This document shows, one piece after another, positions 6,311 through 10,474 of a stretch of DNA of 10,474 nt; within the stretch, counting starts at the first letter, position 1, and each line of letters opens with the position of its first letter. Made by a program: the position numbers and the translations under genes. The notes beneath the pieces were generated by a model, which saw only the letters and a program-made list of their open reading frames with translations, searched no databases and was not told the DNA's origin. The stretch is from an uncultured Microcaldota archaeon (lineage in GTDB: Archaea > Micrarchaeota > Micrarchaeia > Anstonellales > Anstonellaceae), in the NCBI GenBank assembly GCA_903923795.1, contig CAIXYX010000132.1:1-10474 (forward strand), written 5' to 3'.

Positions 6311-6928
6311 AACCGGAATTCTCAGCGCATAGCCCAAGAGATAACCCGCAGCCGCCGCCAAGCCGCCCACAAGCAATATCTCGGCTCCAGACCGCTTCCA
6401 GTTCTTCATTTTCATAAGCCTGGCCTTGAGCACGCCTGTGCCGAAAAGCACGAGCGCGGAGAGAAGCACAGACACGATGATGGCGTCATGGACCGGCATG
6501 ATGAAATACGGCAGCAGGGGCACGGCGGAACCTAACAGGGTGGAGAAGCCGACAGACACCGCCTTCTGCATGGGCAATTCGTGCGGCTTGTCCGACCTAT
6601 GCACAATGAGGCGGGAATGCACATATTCGATTTTCTCCTGCGCAAGATGGCCGGAGAGCAGTTTGACTGTTTTCTCGACATCCTCCCTGTTCATGCCCGC
6701 CTGATTCGCTTTCATATGCTCATAATCGATAGATGCAGAAGTGGATGTGTATGCCACCGCGGCCATGGAGATGCTCTCGGCAACAGTCGCGGCTATTCCG
6801 GACAGCAGCACGAGTTCTGTCCTCGGCGCCGCCGTCGCCACTCCCATCGTTATGCCTAAGACATTGACAAGTCCGTCTTGTCCACCTAAAATGATGTCTG
6901 ACATGTGCTTTCCGTAATCCGAACCCAT
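6308..6928 (-). CDS. VIT1/CCC1-family Fe2+/Mn2+ transporter
   Basis: A 206-residue integral membrane protein of the VIT1/CCC1 family, which moves ferrous iron or manganese out of the cytosol (into vacuoles in yeast and plants; across the cell membrane in prokaryotes). The N-terminal GGQDGLVNVLGITMGVA (15-31) carries the conserved membrane Asp at D18. The second helix region has ESISMAAVAY. A cytoplasmic loop with scattered acidic and Met residues (YEHMKANQAGMNREDVEK) occupies the metal-binding-domain position but is short. Three more hydrophobic segments follow (VSVGFSTLLGSAVPLLPYFI, AIIVSVLLSALVLFGTGVL, and the C-terminal VGGLAAAAGYLLGYAL). The frame opens at ATG 6964, but a TATA box at 6951-6958 lies inside that extension and is centred 26.5 nt from ATG 6928, which is therefore the probable leaderless start. 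It converges with the AT-hook gene and diverges from the metallopeptidase gene. Confidence 0.92.
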   Translation of the reverse strand: MGSDYGKHMSDIILGGQDGLVNVLGITMGVATAAPRTELVLLSGIAATVAESISMAAVAYTSTSASIDYEHMKANQAGMNREDVEKTVKLLSGHLAQEKIEYVHSRLIVHRSDKPHELPMQKAVSVGFSTLLGSAVPLLPYFIMPVHDAIIVSVLLSALVLFGTGVLKARLMKMKNWKRSGAEILLVGGLAAAAGYLLGYALRIPV

Positions 6929-6950
6929 GTTTCGTTGTTCATTCTCCAAA

Positions 6951-6958
6951 TTTATAAG
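6951..6958. promoter_or_regulatory. Shared, near-symmetric TATA box for two divergent leaderless genes
   Basis: TTTATAAG (within AAATTTATAAGCT, 6948-6960) reads as CTTATAAA on the other strand. Its centre is 27.5 nt from the plus-strand ATG at 6982 and 26.5 nt from the minus-strand ATG at 6928, so a single element fits both genes. A second AT-rich element, ATATAT at 6964-6969, fits neither start as well. Confidence 0.55.
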
Positions 6959-6981
6959 CTCCATATATCCAATCGGTACTT

Positions 6982-7407
6982 ATGGACGTTGTCAAGGCTC
7001 CCGACATACAGTCAATGGTCGAGGACATCGTGGTCACGCTCGACAAGCCTTACCTCAACCAGTACAGGCTCATCTGCATGCGCTCAAAAGGCAACAAGGC
7101 TCGCGCATATGCGCGCATCTGGAACTTGCCCGACATCTGGCAGAAAGCGCTTGATGTTGGGCCATATTATATCATCGAAGTGCTGTCAGAGCATTTCGAT
7201 AATTTGAGCGAGGACAAGAAGAAACAGGTGCTGATTCACGAGCTTTTGCACATACCTAAGACTTTTTCAGGAGCTCTTCTCTCGCACGGCCATCCGTCCG
7301 CGCCTGTGAATGAGAAAGCGGTGAAGGTGCTTTGGAAAGAGTATTTGGCGAAGAAAGGGATTGTGGAGAAGAAGTCATTGCTGTCGTATTTCACGGGAGA
7401 CGAATAA
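6982..7407 (+). CDS. Putative HExxH metallopeptidase (phage-metallopeptidase-like, PF18894 type)
   Basis: A 141-residue single-domain protein. H86-E87-L88-L89-H90 followed by I91-P92 is a zinc-peptidase HExxH motif, and H102/H104 in LLSHGH are candidates for the third zinc ligand. The preceding YYIIEVLSEHFDNLSEDKKKQVLIHELLHIP arrangement matches the small putative metallopeptidases found in archaea and some phages, whose substrates are unknown. No signal peptide or membrane helix is seen, so it should act in the cytosol. The C-terminal 40 residues are Lys-rich. The ATG at 6982 follows the shared TATA box by 27.5 nt and has no ribosome-binding site, fitting a leaderless mRNA. Shared promoter use with the Fe/Mn transporter hints at common control, perhaps related to metal supply (inference). 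The gene ends 44 bp before the converging regulator gene. Confidence 0.85.
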   Translation: MDVVKAPDIQSMVEDIVVTLDKPYLNQYRLICMRSKGNKARAYARIWNLPDIWQKALDVGPYYIIEVLSEHFDNLSEDKKKQVLIHELLHIPKTFSGALLSHGHPSAPVNEKAVKVLWKEYLAKKGIVEKKSLLSYFTGDE

Positions 7408-7437
7408 TGCGCGAGAGACGAATGAATGCATCCATCC

Positions 7438-7469
7438 TATAATTAGAAATTCTATAATTCGAAAAATTT
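7438..7469. repeat. Near-perfect tandem repeat at the end of the Lrp-like gene
   Basis: CTATAATTAGAAATT (7438-7452) is followed immediately by CTATAATTCGAAAAATT (7453-7469). The second copy encodes the last residues and stop of the Lrp-like gene on the minus strand, so the first looks like a small duplication of the gene end. It fills most of the 44-bp convergent gap, which otherwise holds nothing recognised. Confidence 0.45.
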
Positions 7470-8480
7470 ATCTTCGCGTGCGGGCGCCCTAATCCCTGCG
7501 GCCCGGCCGAGAGGATTTGATTCGAATTCCTTTATTTTTGTCAATACTGTGAAGTCTCTGATAATATCTGGGAATTTCGACCTGATTTCACGGATAATTT
7601 TATAGAGATGGACAGAATCCTTGGCGTCCATGTCTATCTCGAAATCCCAAGGGCCAAGTATCTGGGTGAAAAAGGACGGATAAGCGAGCATTTGGCAGTA
7701 GTCGACGAGATCTTTCATCCTCTTAGGCTCGCTGTATTGGAGCCAGAAAATCACTTTGGTCTCCATATATCCGAGCTTTCTCCGATTGAACCGCGCATAA
7801 AACGCATGGATGATGCCAAGATTCTGCAATTTCTTGATATGATAAGACACTACTTCTGGCGAAGCGCTGACTTTTTTCGCAATCTCGCTCACATGCATCC
7901 TGCTGTCCTCATAGAGCCAGTAGAGTATTTTGTAATCGAGCTTTGAGAGCGGGATGATGCCGCCCTTATAATTCGAAATCTCCTCTGTGTAGGGCCCGAA
8001 ATTTCCTGTGAAATAAGAGCATTTGTGTATCGTCGGATCGATGTTTATCGCAAACGCCTTCGACTTGATGTATTTTCCGAAATTCGACATCACATCAGTC
8101 TCGAACTCCTTGAACTGCTCAATAGACTTCCCATATACTCTGATGGTGATGTCCCACATGCCTTGCGTGAAGGCGAACCATCTCACCGAGCCATGGGTAA
8201 AAAGATATCTCGCCAGCTTGCTCTCGAACCCTTCCGGCACATTCTCGAATTTCAGATAGAGACGATAATTCGGATATCCCAGCGCCTTGTGATTCAACTC
8301 GATGGGGAACCGGTTGATCACTCCGCTATCCTCTATTTTCTTTATCCTGGCGCTCACGCTGGCTTTTGACAATCCGACTTTTTTCGCAATTGCTGAGAGC
8401 GGAGTGCGGCTGTCAAGCTCAAGTATTGACAAAATACCTATGTCTTTTTTGTCGAATTTAGGAAGCTCTTTCTCATCCAT
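7452..8480 (-). CDS. Tandem-duplicated Lrp/AsnC-type transcription regulator
   Basis: A 342-residue protein, twice the usual Lrp/AsnC length, with two complete HTH-RAM units. HTH 1 spans about 12-58 (ILSILELDSRTPLSAIAKKV, then a recognition helix SKASVSARIKKIE) and RAM-type domain 1 about 72-148. HTH 2 spans 181-228 (LDYKILYWLYEDSRMHVSEI, then SPEVVSYHIKKLQ) and RAM-type domain 2 about 242-318. Each RAM half keeps a G-x-W-D turn (GMWDITI at 107-113, GPWDFEI at 276-282). Lrp-family proteins bind DNA as dimers or octamers and respond to amino acids or other small ligands; the fused form could fold as a pseudo-dimer. The C-terminal tail (323-342) is basic/acidic and lies outside the fold. ATG 8480 has a TATA-like TTATTAAT about 26 nt upstream and no ribosome-binding site. 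The gene diverges from the secreted-protein gene at 8602, a possible target. Confidence 0.93.
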   Translation of the reverse strand: MDEKELPKFDKKDIGILSILELDSRTPLSAIAKKVGLSKASVSARIKKIEDSGVINRFPIELNHKALGYPNYRLYLKFENVPEGFESKLARYLFTHGSVRWFAFTQGMWDITIRVYGKSIEQFKEFETDVMSNFGKYIKSKAFAINIDPTIHKCSYFTGNFGPYTEEISNYKGGIIPLSKLDYKILYWLYEDSRMHVSEIAKKVSASPEVVSYHIKKLQNLGIIHAFYARFNRRKLGYMETKVIFWLQYSEPKRMKDLVDYCQMLAYPSFFTQILGPWDFEIDMDAKDSVHLYKIIREIRSKFPDIIRDFTVLTKIKEFESNPLGRAAGIRAPAREDKFFEL

Positions 8481-8501
8481 GCCATATTTATCTAAAAAAA
8501 C

Positions 8502-8510
8502 ATTAATAAT
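8502..8510 (-). promoter_or_regulatory. TATA-like box of the Lrp-like gene
   Basis: ATTATTAAT on the minus strand is centred about 26 nt upstream of ATG 8480, the same leaderless geometry as the other cytosolic genes here. GCCATATT occurs at 8481-8488 and again at 8539-8546, possibly regulator half-sites in this 121-bp divergent gap. Confidence 0.45.
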
Positions 8511-8560
8511 TATTTGGATTTGTTCAGCTTTTTCTCAAGCCATATTAAATTCATGAAAAC

Positions 8561-8596
8561 CTATATTTCATAACACGACTGAAATTTGTCGAGGTG
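8561..8596 (+). promoter_or_regulatory. TATA-like box and GAGGTG ribosome-binding site of the secreted-protein gene
   Basis: CTATATTT (8561-8568) predicts a transcript starting near 8590, and GAGGTG (8591-8596) ends 5 nt before ATG 8602. An alternative box is CATATTAAAT (8541-8550), which would give a leader of about 30 nt. The ribosome-binding site supports ATG 8602; the choice of TATA box is less sure. Confidence 0.5.
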
Positions 8597-8601
8597 TTTG
8601 T

Positions 8602-9390
8602 ATGAAATTAAATGCGAAAATGATGCTACTGGCGGCTTCGCTCACAATGCTCGCTACTGGGGGAGAGGCTGTTTTGGCTGACGGTAGCGCTGAGCAAAAG
8701 AAAGCCCCTTGGGTCCCGTTCAACACCGCATCAACTTACTACAATCCGCTTCAATTCGTTTTGCGGCCAACCGAAATAACTCTAGTCTGCAACATTGCAG
8801 ATAACTTGACTGCTGTCGGCACCAATTCGAGCATGGCGGCCAATCTCGACAATGTCATTCCTATCAAAACGCTTAGGGGCGGAATCGGCATCCAGACTTC
8901 GAGGAGCGTGGATAGCAAAGGCGTGAAATCAGACATCTTAATGCCAGTGGCGGGAATCGATGTCAGGGGCTTTCGCGCAGGTGTGAAATTGCCATTTTCC
9001 GGTGTCGGCACCCTCACATTGGGCCAGTCTGCAGTACAGGCCGGTTACTCGTCCGCCGATTTCAAGGCAGTGGCGGACATAGCGCCGAAAAAAGGCAAAT
9101 CCGCGGCAAACGCCACCCTGACCGCAGATGTCATATCCGGCGATATCGGTGTCAGCGGATTGCTCAAATTCGATGGCAAGAAATCTCCTATGTATGCACT
9201 GGGCGCGGAGTACAGGTTTGCTGAAGGTCTTGCATTGGGCGCAGCAATTCATCCCGAAAAAGCATTTCTCTCAGGCAAAGCTAATCCGAGCATGACTCTG
9301 AGATATGCCTCCAAGACGACTACTGCGAACTTCACGATTCAGCCGCAGAGCAAGATGATGATGAAATTCGGTGTCGGGATGAGATTTTAG
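8602..9390 (+). CDS. Secreted beta-rich protein, possible beta-barrel
   Basis: A 262-residue protein that I cannot assign to a named family. It starts with a clear signal peptide (positive MKLNAK, hydrophobic MMLLAASLTMLA, likely cleavage after A26 in AVLA-DG). The mature part of about 236 residues has no further membrane helix. It is rich in Gly, Ala, Ser, Thr and Lys and shows repeated short alternating hydrophobic/polar stretches (TLTADVISGDIGVSGLLKF, YALGAEYRFAEGLALGAAI, MTLRYASKTTTANFTIQ) separated by turns. It ends in KFGVGMRF, with Phe as last residue, which fits the beta-signal of outer-membrane barrels (polar-x-Gly-x-x-hydrophobic-x-hydrophobic). This suggests a small barrel or beta-sheet surface protein. 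An archaeal barrel would be unusual, so this is a hypothesis. One Cys (C63). It diverges from the Lrp-like gene, which may control it. Confidence 0.8.
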   Translation: MKLNAKMMLLAASLTMLATGGEAVLADGSAEQKKAPWVPFNTASTYYNPLQFVLRPTEITLVCNIADNLTAVGTNSSMAANLDNVIPIKTLRGGIGIQTSRSVDSKGVKSDILMPVAGIDVRGFRAGVKLPFSGVGTLTLGQSAVQAGYSSADFKAVADIAPKKGKSAANATLTADVISGDIGVSGLLKFDGKKSPMYALGAEYRFAEGLALGAAIHPEKAFLSGKANPSMTLRYASKTTTANFTIQPQSKMMMKFGVGMRF

Positions 9391-9400
9391 GTCATCATCT

Positions 9401-9419
9401 GTTTTCCTTTTATTTCTCC
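9401..9419 (+). terminator. T-rich terminator of the secreted-protein gene
   Basis: The sequence gttttccttttatttctcc just after the stop is pyrimidine/T-rich without a hairpin, fitting archaeal termination. It runs into the last codons of the convergent GNAT gene. Confidence 0.4.
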
Positions 9420-9946
9420 GCCAAATCCAGATACATCTTAATCGTCTCGCTTTTGGCGTGTATCAAAGGTTTGAATCCGTTGCGCGCATAGAACGCTTCG
9501 GCCGGTCTCTTCGAATCAACTACGAGGAAGCGACAGCCGACGTCATTCGATATGTCCTGCGCCGTCTGAACGGCGAAATCCAGCATTCCGCCTCCGATGC
9601 CCTGTCTCTGGAACCGCGAATCCACCGCGAACCGGCCTACTTTGAGCGCCGGCAGGTAATGGTATCGCACGCCTTTGCCGCGCATCCGCTCGCCCAGCGT
9701 GCTGTTTTCCTCGATCCTAATCGAGTCGTTGAGGAGCGCCACATATCCGAGCGGTATGCCAGTTTCTTCTCCATCCCGGAAAACAAGATAAGTCGTCGAG
9801 ATTTTGAGGCATTGCTGGTGCCACGCGTCCTCGCGGAGGAATTTCACCAGTTCATCCTCCTGATTCTCGAACCGGGCGCATCTCTCCTGGTGCGCAGGTG
9901 TGAGTTTCTCGAAACGCAAACTGGCTTGCGCTAACTCCATACTCAT
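9410..9946 (-). CDS. GNAT-family N-acetyltransferase, possibly of TacT/AtaT toxin type
   Basis: A 178-residue GNAT acetyltransferase. The acetyl-CoA pyrophosphate loop is Q113-R-Q-G-I-G-G119, following the conserved strand VGRFAVDSRF. Y153 in AFYARNGF is the usual general-acid tyrosine, and the C-terminal strand IKMYLDL closes the fold. The N-terminal FENQEDELVKFL segment, the TTYLVF...PLGYVALL pair of strands and YHYLPALKVGRFAVD resemble TacT/AtaT-type toxins, which acetylate aminoacyl-tRNA and stop translation. A housekeeping GNAT remains possible. The frame opens at GTG 9955, but that GTG is part of GGTGA (9952-9956), which lies 5 nt before ATG 9946, the preferred start. A 52-codon gene ends 18 bp upstream on the same strand, in the position of an antitoxin. 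Cytosolic. Confidence 0.88.
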   Translation of the reverse strand: MSMELAQASLRFEKLTPAHQERCARFENQEDELVKFLREDAWHQQCLKISTTYLVFRDGEETGIPLGYVALLNDSIRIEENSTLGERMRGKGVRYHYLPALKVGRFAVDSRFQRQGIGGGMLDFAVQTAQDISNDVGCRFLVVDSKRPAEAFYARNGFKPLIHAKSETIKMYLDLAEK

Positions 9947-9951
9947 GCAAA

Positions 9952-9956
9952 TCACC
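9952..9956 (-). promoter_or_regulatory. GGTGA ribosome-binding site of the GNAT gene
   Basis: GGTGA ends 5 nt before ATG 9946. The GTG at 9955, which would give a protein three residues longer, is inside this site and so is an unlikely start. Confidence 0.55.
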
Positions 9957-9964
9957 TATCCTGT

Positions 9965-10123
9965 CTATCTCACGATTACGAAATGCTTGGCTGCTTCTCT
10001 GGCTTTGCGGAGCACCTCGAGCCTTTTGGGGTCTGGATTAGTCTCCTCCTTGTGCATATTCTCCAAAAAGCGCCGCGCATCCTCGCCGCGCAAGATTGGG
10101 GTCGGTTCAATCGGTTTGGCCAT
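9965..10123 (-). CDS. Small 52-residue protein, candidate antitoxin for the GNAT gene
   Basis: A short gene read directly from the minus strand: ATG at 10123, TAG at 9965-9967. The product begins MAKPIEPTPILRGEDARRFL and continues with an ENMHKEETNPDPKRLEVL segment and a basic helix RKAREAAKHFVIVR. It has the size, charge (many Lys, Arg and Glu) and position of the small partner proteins that precede GNAT acetyltransferase genes; the P-I-x-P-T-P-x-L-x-G-E-D-A opening looks like a recurring family pattern, but I cannot name the family with certainty. Codon use resembles its neighbours, and the frame has no stop across the region. It ends 18 bp before the GNAT start, so the two are probably co-transcribed and translationally linked. 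An antitoxin role by binding the GNAT is inference. There is only a weak upstream GAG-type ribosome-binding site. Confidence 0.7.
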   Translation of the reverse strand: MAKPIEPTPILRGEDARRFLENMHKEETNPDPKRLEVLRKAREAAKHFVIVR

Positions 10124-10140
10124 CTTCTCACTCTCTTGAT

Positions 10141-10167
10141 GGCTATTCTTTGCGCTCTTTGGCTATT
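10141..10167. repeat. GGCTATT direct repeat upstream of the small gene
   Basis: GGCTATT occurs at 10141-10147 and 10161-10167, 20 bp apart (about two helical turns), 18-44 bp before the 52-codon gene. It could be a pair of autoregulatory sites, and on the minus strand the first copy overlaps a weak TATA-like AGAATAG. The rest of the 132-bp gap 10124-10255 shows nothing recognised. Confidence 0.3.
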
Positions 10168-10255
10168 TGAACCTTTGGGAGGCTGTTTTCCGGTGCTCCG
10201 CCAGTCTGTTCCACCTGCCACCAGAGCCCCTATCCCACCTGTGTCTCGAGCATCT

Positions 10256-10474
10256 CTATTCCACCGGCGGCTTGGACACTTTCATCATCACTGGCCGTCC
10301 ATCTCTCACAAATGCCATGCCCAAATCAACGCGTAAAAGACGCGCGACTGCCAATTGTTTTTCCAAAGAGTCAATGGTCACATTCCAGCCTGGTGGCACA
10401 ATAGAGAGAAGCATCATAGGCCTGTCCTGCTCGCGACCCACGCCCTTGTCATAAACACGCCATTGCAATGGTGA
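10256..10474 (-). CDS. 3' end of an unrecognised gene (partial)
   Basis: An open minus-strand frame enters from beyond the window end and stops with TAG at 10256-10258, giving 72 visible C-terminal residues. It includes PMMLLSIVPPGWNVTIDSL, a helix EKQLAVARLLRVD and a strand-like GMAFVRDGRPVMMKVSKP tail. The mix of helix and short strands, with few stops in frame and codon use like its neighbours, suggests a real protein. I do not recognise the family and see no catalytic motif. A TTG at 10468 could be a start, but nothing supports it, so the gene is treated as truncated by the window edge. It lies 132 bp upstream of the putative antitoxin-GNAT pair on the same strand and could belong to the same transcription unit. 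Confidence 0.5.
   Translation of the reverse strand, partial: SPLQWRVYDKGVGREQDRPMMLLSIVPPGWNVTIDSLEKQLAVARLLRVDLGMAFVRDGRPVMMKVSKPPVE

Noticed and set aside
9458..9934. Plus-strand 158-codon frame opposite the GNAT gene
   Set aside because: The minus strand carries a complete GNAT motif set, so this is its antisense shadow.
9976..10221. Minus-strand 81-codon frame overlapping the 52-codon gene
   Set aside because: Arg/Gln/Pro-rich with no coherent pattern; the overlapping 52-codon frame has better composition, start, stop and spacing to the GNAT gene.

Overview
The window looks like part of an archaeal chromosome, most plausibly from a DPANN-type lineage such as Micrarchaeota or Diapherotrites (lineage is inference). 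The archaeal reading rests on TATA-like boxes centred 26-28 nt upstream of start codons (leaderless transcription), GGTGA/GAGGTGA ribosome-binding sites, a tandem-duplicated Lrp/AsnC regulator, an AMMECR1 protein and an AbrB/winged-helix regulator. No tRNA, rRNA, insertion sequence or CRISPR array was recognised.

Left part (1-3137). The window opens inside an enolase-like reading frame that keeps the N-terminal catalytic loop but stops at 272-274, about 300 residues early. Converging on it from the right is a three-gene minus-strand operon: AMMECR1-family protein (3137-2529), AbrB-like/winged-helix regulator (2493-1510) and SAMHD1-like HD phosphohydrolase (1451-300). The first gene seems leaderless; the two internal genes have ribosome-binding sites.

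Middle (3138-6964). A divergent promoter separates this operon from a plus-strand gene of unknown function (3240-3764) with a nuclease-like E-V-Q motif and a doubtful C-terminus. Next is the most striking gene, 3892-6261: a predicted single-pass surface protein with extracellular Ig-like domains, one membrane segment, a very long Ser/Asp/Glu-rich cytoplasmic region, coiled coils, and a basic tail with two AT-hook DNA-binding motifs. It could connect the envelope to the nucleoid. It converges on a VIT1/CCC1-type Fe/Mn transporter gene (6928-6308, minus).

Right part (6928-10474). The transporter gene and a divergent HExxH metallopeptidase gene (6982-7407) appear to share one near-symmetric TATA box. 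A double-length Lrp/AsnC regulator (8480-7452, minus) diverges from a secreted beta-rich protein (8602-9390) that ends in an outer-membrane-like beta-signal. Then come a GNAT acetyltransferase (9946-9410, minus), preceded by a 52-codon gene (10123-9965, minus) that has the size and position of an antitoxin, and the 3' end of an unrecognised minus-strand gene that runs off the window.

Intergenic gaps are short (19-135 bp). Each is covered by a promoter, repeat or terminator entry, or carries no visible signal. There is no gene-free stretch above 300 bp.
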